A DNA stretch of 64,000 nucleotides from Flectobacillus longus (GCF_030056705.1 NZ_JASHIC010000014.1:124001-188000), one strand, 5' to 3'. Shown: positions 9,778 through 19,491, counted from the stretch's first letter. Made by a program: numbers and translations. The notes: a model not told the origin generated them from the sequence alone.

Positions 9778-10185
9778 TTAGCTTGTTCTACCACCGACAA
9801 TTTTATCGTATTCGGTGTCGTAGGGCTCCCAAAGCTCAATCTTGTTGCCCTCAATGTCCAAAATATGAACAAATTTGCCAAACTCTAATTCTTCTATTTC
9901 ATCCAAAATAGTCACACCTTCAAGTCGGAGTATTTCTACTAATTCTTTTAAATTATCGACACGATAATTAATCATAAACTCTTTATTGGATGGTGCAAAG
10001 TATTGAGTACTATCAGGAAAAGGGCTCCATTGAGTAAAGCCTTTTTGTTCATCCATTTGACGCCACTCAAAGTTTGTTCCATATTCATCAGTATTGAAGC
10101 CGAGGTGTTCTTCATACCAATTTTTTAATTGTTGTGGATCTTTACATTTAAAAAAGACACCACCGATTCCTGTCACTCTTTTCAT
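9778..10185 (-). CDS. VOC (glyoxalase/dioxygenase) superfamily protein
   Basis: Small cytoplasmic protein of 135 residues with the paired beta-alpha-beta-beta-beta modules of the vicinal oxygen chelate fold. Seen: MKRVTGIGGVFFKCKDPQQLKNWYEEHLGF at the start and the closing block GKFVHILDIEGNKIELWEPYD, whose terminal Glu is the usual metal ligand. Members include glyoxalase I, dioxygenases and antibiotic-binding proteins; the substrate is not determinable. Monocistronic on the minus strand. Confidence 0.85.
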   Translation of the reverse strand: MKRVTGIGGVFFKCKDPQQLKNWYEEHLGFNTDEYGTNFEWRQMDEQKGFTQWSPFPDSTQYFAPSNKEFMINYRVDNLKELVEILRLEGVTILDEIEELEFGKFVHILDIEGNKIELWEPYDTEYDKIVGGRTS

Positions 10186-10521
10186 CTATATTATTGTTAA
10201 CTTGGTTTTGACTAAGCAAGGCAGACAATTTCAAAATTGTTATATACTACCTGAAATTTGATACAATGTTAATGAAAAAAAAGATAAACTAACAGTAATC
10301 TGTTGAACTTCAATGGTCTGTGATGAGACAGATGCTCACGATAAAGTTTTAGTAATAGTTTTATTGTATAAAGGTCGTAAAAGTAGTAAGAGAAGACAAT
10401 TGACGTGTTGATACTATCGAATACTAAGTTGACAAGTTGTTTGTTTACTTTACAAAGAGATTAGTGTTAAATTGCGTGTTGTTTGATAAGATACTGTAGG
10501 CGATTCATTATTTTTGCAGAG
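10186..10521. other. Divergent intergenic region upstream of the polysaccharide operon
   Basis: AT-rich spacer between the VOC gene and the first gene of the glycan cluster. It must hold the operon promoter, but I see no match good enough to name, and no gene or hairpin. Confidence 0.3.
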
Positions 10522-11853
10522 ATGAAACTTTTTGATTTTAAATATACACGCCAATCCATTGGTATTTTCCTCGTATTTATGGGGTCTTCTTTGATATTTT
10601 TCTTCAAAGAAGCACTAGGTTTTGGAGGTTCCTCAACATTCACATTAGCAAGTTTTTTTGTGGGTTTTGCATTGATGTTATCCAGAGATACCTTTAGAAA
10701 GTTCTACAAATTAAATATACCTATATTTCGCTTGGGGATGATTTTTACAGGGATTTCTCTGATTTACTTTTATGCCTATAATGATGTGTACACCGATAGC
10801 TATATCGTAGGGAGAGATATAGCTAATTATGCGTTGATTGCCATTTATTTTATTATGCTAATCTTTGTTTCTAATGAAATCAAAGACTATTTCCTGCCTG
10901 TAGTTGTAGTGTTGACCTTTATTGGGAGTATCTGCTTGATCTACTCTATGATTAGTAATCCCTTATTTATTTTAGGACAAAGAGCAACAGTTGTATTTGG
11001 TGATGGAACCTCAGCACAAGGTGGAAACCCTCACGTATATGCAAGAAATGCGTTTGCTGGGATATTTGCTTCGTTTTTTATGTTAAAAACAAAAAACTCG
11101 TTGTGGAAAATCTTTTGTGCGTTGAATATAATTATCTCATTGGTATTATTAGTCATGGCACAGGTGAGAACGATTCTCCTCACTTTTTTTATCGCAGTTG
11201 CGCTATATGTTTATTATAATTCTTCGGCTAAAGATATCAAGAATTTGATAAAAGGATTCTTTAGTAAGAGAAACATCTTAGTTTTCGCATTTTTCATTGC
11301 TGGGGTAGTCTATTTTTTCATGACTCATGAAGCTGTCTTAGGTATTCTACTTAATTATTATGAAAATTCGAGTACTGCTCTTACCAAAGCTTTATTGACT
11401 GCTGCGGGTATGGCCGATGAAAAAACACTCGACTATTCTGCGTTGGGTCGAGTAAGTAATCTTGAGTTTTTTAAAGCTATTCTATTCAATGAGCCACATT
11501 CTTTAATTTTGGGTAAAGGGTATCGATTTTGGTATATGGATATGCCTATTGTAGAATCATTGTTGGATTATGGGATTATAGGTTTTTGGAGTTTTGGCTT
11601 AATGAATTTGCTAATTTTGAAAGAATCATTACTTGCCATGAAGCGACGTGATAATATGTTCACTATGTTTCTTGGTTACTTTTATCTAACTTATTTTCTA
11701 GGATTATTTACAGGAGGAAGACCCAACGATTCTGCATACTGGTTTGTGTTTGCTGTTATGATTCGCTTTGTTGGAGTAAAATACCTTGAGCTGACTCCAA
11801 CAGCATCTCACATAGAAAAAAGTACTAACAGTTCAGTTAATCCGACCATATAA
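10522..11853 (+). CDS. O-antigen ligase/polymerase-like membrane protein (Wzy/WaaL type)
   Basis: Polytopic inner-membrane protein with about ten hydrophobic segments. I choose ATG 10522 (MKLFDFKYTRQSIGIFLVFMG) over the upstream in-frame ATG at 10483, giving 443 residues. The large periplasmic loop lies around residues 270-330, between VVYFFMTHEAVLGILL and GYRFWYMDMPIVESLLDYGI, as in the Wzy_C / O-antigen ligase superfamily; the NPHVYARNAFAG block resembles the conserved NPN/S region. It would polymerise or ligate the glycan made by the neighbouring transferases. First gene of the operon; the next starts 8 nt after its stop. Ligase and polymerase cannot be separated by sequence. Confidence 0.75.
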   Translation: MKLFDFKYTRQSIGIFLVFMGSSLIFFFKEALGFGGSSTFTLASFFVGFALMLSRDTFRKFYKLNIPIFRLGMIFTGISLIYFYAYNDVYTDSYIVGRDIANYALIAIYFIMLIFVSNEIKDYFLPVVVVLTFIGSICLIYSMISNPLFILGQRATVVFGDGTSAQGGNPHVYARNAFAGIFASFFMLKTKNSLWKIFCALNIIISLVLLVMAQVRTILLTFFIAVALYVYYNSSAKDIKNLIKGFFSKRNILVFAFFIAGVVYFFMTHEAVLGILLNYYENSSTALTKALLTAAGMADEKTLDYSALGRVSNLEFFKAILFNEPHSLILGKGYRFWYMDMPIVESLLDYGIIGFWSFGLMNLLILKESLLAMKRRDNMFTMFLGYFYLTYFLGLFTGGRPNDSAYWFVFAVMIRFVGVKYLELTPTASHIEKSTNSSVNPTI

Positions 11854-11860
11854 GTGTAGC

Positions 11861-13012
11861 ATGAAGGTATTAATTTTTCATAATGTCCTTTGGGCACATT
11901 ATAAGTCTATATTATTTGATGAGCTCTATAACGTAAGTCAGCAAGTTGACGATTTTGAATTATTGGTTTGTCAAATTGCAAAAACAGAAAAAAGCCGTTT
12001 GGCGATGGGGAATTTTGATACATCAACAATAAAATATCCTTACGAGTTAATTCACGATGGAATTATTGAAGAGGTATCTTTATCGACTAGAACCAAAGGA
12101 ATGATTAATGCAATAGCCAAATTCAAACCTGATGTAGTAAATGTGGCAGGATACTATGATTTGGCATTTTGGGCTGTTACACTATATTGTAAGGTTAAAG
12201 GAATAAAGGTTATATTATCTAATGAGTCTACAGCAAATGACCATGTTCGTAGTACTTTACGTGAATTATTGAAAAAGATATTTGTCTCACAGATGAATGG
12301 TTTTTTTAATTTTGGTTCATTATCATCTCTTTATATGGTCGAATTAGGTGCCAAACCAGAGCAACAGCTAGTAAATAAAAGTTGTGTCGATAATGATACT
12401 ATTCGCTTGATATATAATCAAGAATATACCAAAGGCGAACAAAGAAAAAGGCAGTTACATCTTTCAAAACATAACTTTATATTTGTTGGTAGACTGATTC
12501 CATTCAAAAATTTAGCTTTTTTATTGCAGGCATTTAAACAGGCTAAAGCTAAATGTAGCTCTGAATGGGGATTAATTATATTGGGCGATGGTGAACAGAA
12601 ATCAGAATTAGCCTCGATAGTATCAAATGAAAAGATTCAAGATGTAACATTTTTGCCAGGAGTGGGCTGGAAAGAGGTGCCAGCATACTTGGCGTTGTCT
12701 GATGTCTTGGTTTTGGCAAGTTATTCAGAACCTTGGGGATTGGTTGTAAATGAGGCTATGGTCTGTGGAATGCCCGTTTTAGTTTCGGAATCGTGTGGTT
12801 GTGCACCTGACTTAGTGCAAAATGGGAAAAATGGATTTACCTTCAATCCGCATTCAATCGAATCTCTAGTTGAAAAGTTGGCATATTTTATGAGCAACTC
12901 AGACCAAATTCCTACTATGGGAATGGTCTCTGAAGAAATCATCAATTCATATACGCCCAAAACAGTAGCAGAAGAAATGTATGCCGCTTTTAAAAAAGTG
13001 CTTAATAAATAA
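11861..13012 (+). CDS. Glycosyltransferase family 4 (GT-B fold)
   Basis: Cytoplasmic glycosyltransferase using a nucleotide sugar, 383 residues. The C-terminal Rossmann half is clear: IFVGRLIPFKNLAFLLQAFKQA, LIILGDGEQK, VTFLPGVGWKEVPAYLALSDVLVLASYSEPWGLVVNEAMVCGMPVL, where E-x7-E (SEPWGLVVNEA) is the family motif. The N-terminal acceptor half is less conserved. Second gene of the glycan operon and closely spaced with the first. Donor and acceptor are unknown. Confidence 0.9.
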   Translation: MKVLIFHNVLWAHYKSILFDELYNVSQQVDDFELLVCQIAKTEKSRLAMGNFDTSTIKYPYELIHDGIIEEVSLSTRTKGMINAIAKFKPDVVNVAGYYDLAFWAVTLYCKVKGIKVILSNESTANDHVRSTLRELLKKIFVSQMNGFFNFGSLSSLYMVELGAKPEQQLVNKSCVDNDTIRLIYNQEYTKGEQRKRQLHLSKHNFIFVGRLIPFKNLAFLLQAFKQAKAKCSSEWGLIILGDGEQKSELASIVSNEKIQDVTFLPGVGWKEVPAYLALSDVLVLASYSEPWGLVVNEAMVCGMPVLVSESCGCAPDLVQNGKNGFTFNPHSIESLVEKLAYFMSNSDQIPTMGMVSEEIINSYTPKTVAEEMYAAFKKVLNK

Positions 13013-13127
13013 GTATAAAAATGGAATTTTGTGTACGAGTGTAAGCATATCTGTATCCAGAATTTACTGTCATTTTATTCATAAAAGAAGTTACTTTTAA
13101 GTAAATATCTTTATACAGAAGATAAAT

Positions 13128-14198
13128 ATGCCTCCAAAAAGAATATTAAACTCAATACAGGTATTAAGAGGAATTGCCGCATTTGTTGTACTAATATATC
13201 ATGTGTCTAGTTATCAGAAAATGCATTATTCTCAAGCAATTTTCGGAGATATATTTCGAATTGGCTTTGCTGGAGTAGATTTATTTTTTGTGATTAGTGG
13301 CTTTATTATTTACTACACAGCGAATGGTTTGATTGGAAAACCTAATCAGTTTTTGAGCTATTGGAGTAAAAGAAGTATTAGGGTGTTTCCTATTTATTGG
13401 CTTGTAATTTTGTCGATTCAGTTATTGCAATGGTTTTTGTCCAAACAACTCCATGTGGTCCATTTTACAGTTGAGTATGATATGAATTTTTGGAATACGC
13501 TAAAGACATATACCTTATTCCCTAATCATATTGCCATAGACCCTGTTACTTGGACATTGAGTCATGAATTGTATTTCTATACTTTATTTTCATTACTAAT
13601 TCTGTCACAACGTTTATGGTTTTTACCTATTATCGTATTTTGCTTGTCGGTTCATAATTCTTTCTTTCATCCCTACGGAGAACCTTCTTCGGGATTTTCG
13701 TATTATAACTTTTTATTCAGCAATTATAATATTGAGTTTTTATTGGGATGTCTCATTTGTAGATATTTAGAAAAAATACAACTGAGCGTATTTATGTCTT
13801 TGGGAGTCTTACTGGCAGCTTTGTGTATAATAGGGGTTTGGGGGTACGATGTGGGTGACTATGATAATTTTAAAAGAATATTAGTTTTTGGTTCTAGTGC
13901 GTGTTTAGTTTTAGTTAGTTTTTTAAGCCTAGAAAATGCAGGAATAATAAAGGCGCCTCAATCTCTAATTTTATTAGGGGGGGCATCTTATGTATTATAT
14001 TTGATACATTTTCCGACATTCCTGATAATGAACAAACTTCCATCGGCCATCGGAATAAAGCTTGATGCCACTAATGCTTCAATATTTAATTACATGGTAA
14101 TTTTAATAAATGTACTTTTGGCCATTTTAATTCACAAAAAAATAGAATTACCACTTACTACTAAGTTAAGCCATTATTTTAAGAGATCTAATAAATGA
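13128..14198 (+). CDS. Acyltransferase family 3 (OafA/YrhL-like) membrane protein
   Basis: Integral membrane acyltransferase, 356 residues with about ten hydrophobic helices, predicted to O-acylate (often acetylate) a surface sugar. Diagnostic segments are IQVLRGIAAFVVLIYHVSSY with the catalytic His in the first helix, FAGVDLFFVISGFIIYY, RSIRVFPIYWLV and WTLSHELYFY. It overlaps the next gene by 4 nt (14195-14198), an ATGA-type junction that indicates translational coupling. Its place in the operon implies decoration of the same glycan. Confidence 0.92.
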   Translation: MPPKRILNSIQVLRGIAAFVVLIYHVSSYQKMHYSQAIFGDIFRIGFAGVDLFFVISGFIIYYTANGLIGKPNQFLSYWSKRSIRVFPIYWLVILSIQLLQWFLSKQLHVVHFTVEYDMNFWNTLKTYTLFPNHIAIDPVTWTLSHELYFYTLFSLLILSQRLWFLPIIVFCLSVHNSFFHPYGEPSSGFSYYNFLFSNYNIEFLLGCLICRYLEKIQLSVFMSLGVLLAALCIIGVWGYDVGDYDNFKRILVFGSSACLVLVSFLSLENAGIIKAPQSLILLGGASYVLYLIHFPTFLIMNKLPSAIGIKLDATNASIFNYMVILINVLLAILIHKKIELPLTTKLSHYFKRSNK

Positions 14199-15337
14199 AA
14201 ATTTTACATATTTGCGCCTATACTTGGGACATGGGAGGCCCCCCAAAAGTTATATATGACAATGCAGCAATTCAAGTTGCCAATGGAGCTGAAGTTACGA
14301 TACTAACTCCAATTTCTGAGGGACAAAAGCTGTATCCTGCCCCCGATGGAGTAAATGTAGTTGCTTGTAAACGTCATAAATTAGCTCGATTTTGGACTGA
14401 GTTTTCACCAGAGTTATATACTTGGTTAAAAAACAATGGCGATACATTTGATATATTGCATTTGCATGGAATATGGCACTTTGGAAGTGTAGCCCCATTT
14501 TTGTTAGGATTAAAGGCTTCAAAGTGTATAACAATACACGGCTTGTTGCGTCCATGGGCATACCGAAATGGATACTGGAAAAAGCTTATATTCAAATGGC
14601 TTTTTCAAAAGAAAGCATTACTTAATGCCGAAATGATACATGTATATTCAAAAGAAGAATATCATGATGTAATGGAGTTTCTGGGCGAATCTCATCCCAA
14701 TGTTGTCATAATTCCCAATGGAATAGAAATAGAGCCTTTTGAAAATCTCACCTCAAAAACGTACTTTCAAACTTCGCTGGGTTTTCCTGAAAATAAAAAA
14801 ATAATCTTATTCTTAGGAAGAATAGACTTCACAAAAGGGCTTGATTTATTGCTCCCTGCTATTCAAAAATTATCTAATGAACGTAGCGATTTTATCCTTG
14901 TATTAGCAGGCCCTGATAGTGGTTATTTAGACTTTACGAATACTTTTATTAAACAAAATCGAGCTGAAGATTATATAAAGTGGATAGGGATGAAGACGGG
15001 TTCAGAAAAGCTTGACGCATTTGCAGGAGCAGATATATTTGTATTGCCATCTCATACCGAGGCATTTTCTATTGCAGCATTAGAGGGATTGATGTCTGGT
15101 ACTCCTTCCGTTTTTTCAGATAAAGTTGGTTTTGCTGAAGAAATTATTGAAACAGAGTCGGCTATAATCGTAGATTTGGATGTAGATTCCATTAAGAATG
15201 CAATAAACAGGCTTTTGAGTGACGAAGAGGAAGGTAAACGTATTGCCAAAAATGGTCAACATTTGGTGCGAACTCAATATGATATTCGTGTGGTAGGAAA
15301 ACGAATTATGAATGAGTTTGTTAAAATTATGAAATAA
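14195..15337 (+). CDS. Glycosyltransferase family 4
   Basis: GT-B fold retaining glycosyltransferase of 380 residues. Seen: N-terminal glycine-rich start MKILHICAYTWDMGGPPKVI, the DILHLHGIWHFGSVAPFLL acceptor-side segment, the linker IIPNGIEIEPFE, then the donor-binding half ILFLGRIDFTKGLDLLLPAI, LAGPDSGY, and FVLPSHTEAFSIAALEGLMSGTPSVF with the E-x7-E motif. Start overlaps the acyltransferase stop by 4 nt. Cytoplasmic, third sugar-chain enzyme of the operon; specificity unknown. Confidence 0.92.
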   Translation: MKILHICAYTWDMGGPPKVIYDNAAIQVANGAEVTILTPISEGQKLYPAPDGVNVVACKRHKLARFWTEFSPELYTWLKNNGDTFDILHLHGIWHFGSVAPFLLGLKASKCITIHGLLRPWAYRNGYWKKLIFKWLFQKKALLNAEMIHVYSKEEYHDVMEFLGESHPNVVIIPNGIEIEPFENLTSKTYFQTSLGFPENKKIILFLGRIDFTKGLDLLLPAIQKLSNERSDFILVLAGPDSGYLDFTNTFIKQNRAEDYIKWIGMKTGSEKLDAFAGADIFVLPSHTEAFSIAALEGLMSGTPSVFSDKVGFAEEIIETESAIIVDLDVDSIKNAINRLLSDEEEGKRIAKNGQHLVRTQYDIRVVGKRIMNEFVKIMK

Positions 15338-15348
15338 ACAATTACAGT

Positions 15349-16257
15349 ATGCAACAAGATATATCAGTAATCATTCTGACCTTTAATGAGGAAAAACATA
15401 TTGCCCGCTGTATTAAGTCGATTTTGCCATTTACTAATAAAATTTTTATCGTTGACTCTGGCTCTGTCGACAAAACGGTGAAAATTGCCGAAAGTTTAGG
15501 TGCTGTAGTTCAGTACAATCCTTGGGTAAATTATGCGCAACAATTTAATTTTGGTATTGAAAACAACCCTCATAAAACCAAATGGTTGATGCGTATGGAT
15601 TCGGATGAGTATATCATGCCTGAATTATCAGAAGAGATTACCCAAAAATTAGGGAATTTATCTGACAATATTTCGGGAATATATGTAAAGCGTCGAGTAA
15701 TGTTTTTTAATAAATGGATTCGTCATGGTGCATATTATCCTATTTGGTTGCTTAGAATTTGGAAAAATGGAAAAGGCGTTTGTGAAGAAACTTGGATGGA
15801 TGAACATATCAAAATTACGGAAGGCACCACCCAGAACTTTTTGAATGACATAGTAGATCACAATTTGAATAATCTAACTTGGTGGACTCAAAAACATAAC
15901 CTGTATGCTATTAGAGAAGTAATAGACTTACTCAATATGAAATACGACTTTCGGGATTTTGAATCAGTCGAGCCAAAGTTATTCGGTTCTCAAGAACAGC
16001 GGAAAAGGTATTTGAAAATGAAATATGCCTCTTTACCTTTATTTACGAGACCTTTTATGTATTTCATATATAGATACTTTTTTAGGTTAGGTTTTTTGGA
16101 TGGAACCAAAGGTTTGGTTTGGCATTTTTTACAGGGTTTTTGGTATCGTTTTTTGGTAGATGCTAAAATATTTGAAGTGTATCAGCGTGTTGGGAAAGAT
16201 AAGAATGCAATTGTTGACTTTTTTCAAAAAGAATATAATAAGAACCTTCGTTCGTAG
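15349..16257 (+). CDS. Glycosyltransferase family 2, WaaE/KdtX-like
   Basis: GT-A fold inverting glycosyltransferase of 302 residues. Seen: SVIILTFNEEKHIARCIKS nucleotide-binding start, FIVDSGSVDKTVKIAESLGA, and the metal-binding MRMDSDEYI (DxD-like). The spacing and the region after it resemble WaaE/KdtX enzymes that add glucose to lipopolysaccharide core, but the acceptor here is not known. The C-terminal part carries aromatic amphipathic segments (LPLFTRPFMYFIYRYFF) that probably touch the inner membrane. It follows the GT4 gene by 11 nt and precedes the acetyltransferase by 12 nt. Confidence 0.9.
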   Translation: MQQDISVIILTFNEEKHIARCIKSILPFTNKIFIVDSGSVDKTVKIAESLGAVVQYNPWVNYAQQFNFGIENNPHKTKWLMRMDSDEYIMPELSEEITQKLGNLSDNISGIYVKRRVMFFNKWIRHGAYYPIWLLRIWKNGKGVCEETWMDEHIKITEGTTQNFLNDIVDHNLNNLTWWTQKHNLYAIREVIDLLNMKYDFRDFESVEPKLFGSQEQRKRYLKMKYASLPLFTRPFMYFIYRYFFRLGFLDGTKGLVWHFLQGFWYRFLVDAKIFEVYQRVGKDKNAIVDFFQKEYNKNLRS

Positions 16258-16269
16258 TTTAAATAATAA

Positions 16270-16863
16270 ATGGAGGGAAGCGATAATAGCGTAAGAGATA
16301 ACTTGAAGACAATGTTCAAAACAGATTTGTCTAAATATGATAATTCATGGTATAATCCAGGGTCAAAAGTAAAAATCATACTTTGGTTCTTAGTCAATAC
16401 CTGTGTAATTAATAATTACCTACCTATTCCAGTTGGTTTGAAAATTGTAGTATTACGGTTGTTTGGAGCACAGATAGGTAAAGGTGTCATGATAAAACCA
16501 AAGGTAAATATCAAGTATCCTTGGTTTTTGAAAGTCGGTGATTATGTCTGGATAGGAGAGGAGGTTTGGATTGATAATTATACATGGGTAACCTTAGAAA
16601 ATAATTCATGTATATCGCAAGGGGCGATGCTACTGACTGGCAATCATAACTATAAAAGCTCTGGTTTTGGACTTATGATTGGCGAAATCAAACTGGCAGA
16701 AGGGGCATGGATAGGAGCCAAGGCTGTTGTGTGCCCAGGAGTAGCCGTTGAATCACATGCAGTACTTTCTGTAGGGTCTATTGCAACCAAAAACCTAGAT
16801 TCGTACTCTATATACCAAGGTAACCCTGCGGTTAAAGTTAGAGACCGAAGCATTTTATCCTAG
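16270..16863 (+). CDS. WcaF-like putative acetyltransferase (left-handed beta helix)
   Basis: Hexapeptide-repeat acetyltransferase of 197 residues, similar in layout to the colanic-acid acetyltransferase WcaF. An N-terminal hydrophobic stretch (IILWFLVNTCVINNYLPIPVGLKIVVLRLFGAQIG) precedes turns of the left-handed beta helix: VMIKPKVNIKYPWFLKVGDYVWIG, WVTLENNSCISQGAMLLTGNHNY and WIGAKAVVCPGVAVESHAVLSVGSIATKNL, closing with YQGNPAVKVRDR. The active His is probably that in GNHNY. It likely acetylates a glycan intermediate with acetyl-CoA in the cytoplasm. Part of the polysaccharide operon. Confidence 0.88.
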   Translation: MEGSDNSVRDNLKTMFKTDLSKYDNSWYNPGSKVKIILWFLVNTCVINNYLPIPVGLKIVVLRLFGAQIGKGVMIKPKVNIKYPWFLKVGDYVWIGEEVWIDNYTWVTLENNSCISQGAMLLTGNHNYKSSGFGLMIGEIKLAEGAWIGAKAVVCPGVAVESHAVLSVGSIATKNLDSYSIYQGNPAVKVRDRSILS

Positions 16864-16974
16864 TAATTCTTGTTGTTTTATAGAATAGTTGTAAATTCGA
16901 TAATAAATTTTAAGGAGTTTCTCCGATATTGCTCTTACTAAAAATTGAATTTTAGGGCATTTAGTTAAGTGGTT

Positions 16975-18177
16975 ATGAATAGTATTTTTACTGAAATATA
17001 CAATGATAGGCTTTTTCAAATTACAGTTTCAGCGATAGTAGCAGTTATTGTTTCGGTGGCCGCTATACCTGTAATTATCAAGATTTCTCGTTTGAAAAAT
17101 CTGATGGCTGAACCTGGCGAAAGAAGCTCACATATCAAAAAGACCCCTACTTTAGGCGGTGTCGCTATCTTTGCATCCACGCTTATTAGTTACTTCCTTT
17201 GGAGCAATCCTGATGAAGGAGAATTTGTGCACCTTTCTATTTCGGCAATGGTGATTCTTTTTTTCTTAGGAGTCAAAGACGATATTCTGGTACTGTCTCC
17301 CAAGAAAAAGATGTATGTACAAATTGCAGCATCAGCGTTAGTGGTTGTGTTTGGTGATGTTCGTCTCGAAAATTTGTTTGGAATTTTTGGTATCGACGAG
17401 ATTCCTTATATTTTGAGTTTGCCACTTACCGTATTTGTATTTATTGCTTTGATCAATGCCATTAATCTTATCGATGGAATTGATGGATTAGCAGGTGGGA
17501 TAGGTATGATTTGCGGAGGATTATTTGGCTTGTGGTTTTATTTGAATGGCTATTTTGCATTAGCTTGTTTGGCATCATCAATGGCTGGTTCACTTTTAGG
17601 TTTTTTACGTTTTAATTATTCTAAAACATCCAAAATCTTTATGGGTGATACTGGATCTTTAATAGTCGGGTTTTTATTGACAATGTTTGCCATTAAGTTT
17701 GTTCAATTAAACATTGCTTACCGTTTTGATCCTAATGCCTTATTTAGTGCACCAATCTTGGCAATTGTTGTACTGATTGTCCCAATTTTTGATACACTCC
17801 GTGTTTTCATTGTTAGATTAAAAGATAAAAAATCGCCTTTTGTTGGCGATAGAAACCATTTACATCATATTTTGATAGATAGCGGCATGACTCACCTTCA
17901 GGCTTCTGTTGTACTTTGGGTGTTTACGGTTGTATCTACTATTGCTTTTTTGTTTATTACTAAAAATAGTGATAATACCACTTCTCTTTACATTCTTGCA
18001 GGGTTATTTGGGGTTTATATGTGGTTATCACATATTCTGAAAGCTAGAAACGCTAGACGTCAAGAAATACTTGATGCAGAGGAAGCTGAAGCAGAGAGAC
18101 AAAAAGAAATTCAAGAACAACAAGCTATTTTATTAGAGGAAAAGAAATTAGCCAAGCCTGCTTTAGAAATTCGATAG
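16975..18177 (+). CDS. Undecaprenyl-phosphate glycosyl-1-phosphate transferase (WecA/TagO/MraY family)
   Basis: Multi-pass membrane enzyme that transfers a sugar-1-phosphate, typically GlcNAc-1-P, to undecaprenyl phosphate and so starts lipid-linked glycan synthesis. 400 residues from ATG 16975 (a GTG lies 6 nt upstream in frame). Family motifs: KTPTLGGVAIF, the DDILVLSPKKKM Asp-Asp motif, NAINLIDGIDGLAGG, FMGDTGSLIVG, and the cytoplasmic GDRNHLHHILID loop that marks WecA/TagO over MraY. The C-terminal 40 residues are a charged helix (EEAEAERQKEIQEQQ), an added tail. Last gene of the operon, with a terminator at 18195-18227. Confidence 0.93.
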   Translation: MNSIFTEIYNDRLFQITVSAIVAVIVSVAAIPVIIKISRLKNLMAEPGERSSHIKKTPTLGGVAIFASTLISYFLWSNPDEGEFVHLSISAMVILFFLGVKDDILVLSPKKKMYVQIAASALVVVFGDVRLENLFGIFGIDEIPYILSLPLTVFVFIALINAINLIDGIDGLAGGIGMICGGLFGLWFYLNGYFALACLASSMAGSLLGFLRFNYSKTSKIFMGDTGSLIVGFLLTMFAIKFVQLNIAYRFDPNALFSAPILAIVVLIVPIFDTLRVFIVRLKDKKSPFVGDRNHLHHILIDSGMTHLQASVVLWVFTVVSTIAFLFITKNSDNTTSLYILAGLFGVYMWLSHILKARNARRQEILDAEEAEAERQKEIQEQQAILLEEKKLAKPALEIR

Positions 18178-18194
18178 TGATTACGATATAAAAT

Positions 18195-18227
18195 AAAACC
18201 CTGTTAGCAATACTAACAGGGTTTTTT
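18195..18227. terminator. Intrinsic terminator ending the polysaccharide operon
   Basis: Stem CCCTGTTAG (18199-18207) with CTAACAGGG (18213-18221), 5-nt loop, A run on the left and six T on the right. It lies between convergent genes and can act on both strands. Confidence 0.9.
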
Positions 18228-18233
18228 ATGGTG

Positions 18234-19358
18234 TTAGGGAAGGTATTTTGCAGTTTCTTTAAGTTTTTTATCAATTCTACTAAGTACCATTTCACTATTT
18301 TTAAGCTTCTCTATACTTTCTTTCGAGCCATTGTCTACTTCTTGTTTGAGAGCATCTCTAATTGAAGTCCATTTCGTTTTCTGCTGATTTAATAATTCTT
18401 GTTGCAAAACAGCCTCATCTTGTGTGAGTGCTCGTTTAGTTCTAGTATTATTTTTCGAAGATGAGCTTTCAGTTGAATTTTTGTCAGAAGATTGAAACCC
18501 TACTGTTGAAGTACTCGATTTTTGTGTTGTCTCTGTGGTACTAGTTGAATTTTGAGAGGTACTTGTATTGCTACTATTGGTATCGATTCCTAATTCTTCA
18601 CTTAATTGAGCATTTGCTTTGGCAATTGCAGTAGAGTCGGCGCTAGGAGTTTTGCTGAGCTGAACCGAGTCGACAATTGGAATTGTATCACCGTTTAAGC
18701 GATGGCTATTTGAACTGTACCAGAGAAAGAAGGCAATCCCGCCAGCGATTAACCCCAAACTTGTCCAAAGAATAAGCGAATTTGTTTCTTTGTCTTTACT
18801 CTTAGGTTTACTGACCGAGGGAGTAGAGGTGATTACTTTCTCAACTTTAGCTTCTTCAACAGGTACTAAAGGTTTTACGACTGGTGATTCTTCAGACTTT
18901 TTACTATTGATAACTTCTAAAATGACAAGGTTAATTTTTAACTTTTTTTGAGGGTCTACAGCGTTTTGCAAATTTTGAATACCATTTTCTGGCGTATTAC
19001 TTTTTTGCAAAATTTCGTCAATTTCGTTATCAGATAGATGCTTTCTTAAGCTTTCGCTACATATCAATAACTTGTCACCTTCGTTTAGGGTAAAACTAAT
19101 GATGTCTAGTTTAGATGGACGAGCCAAAAATTGAAGTTTGTGACCTTTTCGGCTTAAGTAACAATGAGTATCACTAATCCAGTTCATCAAAGAGGTATCT
19201 GCCAAGTCCCACGAAACTTGTAATTCATGGTCTGGATTAGACTCTTTAGCGATTTTGGTACCCAAATGAAAAACCTGTAAAATAGAGTCTCTCATGGCAC
19301 GGTATGCTGTTTCTGAATCTTCTGGTTCAAGAATATTTTGTGAATAATTTGTATCCAT
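18234..19358 (-). CDS. Membrane protein with degenerate PP2C-like domain
   Basis: 374-residue protein with one transmembrane helix at about residues 194-215. The cytoplasmic N-terminal part resembles the second half of a PP2C/SpoIIE-type phosphatase: NWISDTHCYLSRKGHKLQFLA fits the 'GDSRxYLxRxGxxxxLT' strand pair, GDKLLICSESLRKHLSDNEI (94-113) fits 'GDxLLLCSDGLxxxLSDEEI', and INLVILEV fits the closing strand. The metal-binding first half (DGMGG region) is absent, Asp of CSDGL is Glu, and the DN pair is replaced, so catalysis is unlikely. After the helix come a Ser/Thr-rich linker (~235-305) and a charged helical tail. The fold assignment is an inference; function unknown. Confidence 0.5.
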   Translation of the reverse strand: MDTNYSQNILEPEDSETAYRAMRDSILQVFHLGTKIAKESNPDHELQVSWDLADTSLMNWISDTHCYLSRKGHKLQFLARPSKLDIISFTLNEGDKLLICSESLRKHLSDNEIDEILQKSNTPENGIQNLQNAVDPQKKLKINLVILEVINSKKSEESPVVKPLVPVEEAKVEKVITSTPSVSKPKSKDKETNSLILWTSLGLIAGGIAFFLWYSSNSHRLNGDTIPIVDSVQLSKTPSADSTAIAKANAQLSEELGIDTNSSNTSTSQNSTSTTETTQKSSTSTVGFQSSDKNSTESSSSKNNTRTKRALTQDEAVLQQELLNQQKTKWTSIRDALKQEVDNGSKESIEKLKNSEMVLSRIDKKLKETAKYLP

Positions 19359-19491
19359 CGTAAGGAATAAGGAATGTTGTGGATTCCGTAGTAGAGGTTA
19401 TAAGATTGATTACTACTGAGCAAATGACTAACGATTGGAGGAGAACAAAAAACATGCCGAATCTCAGCTCTTTTCGACATATTCCATTAAG

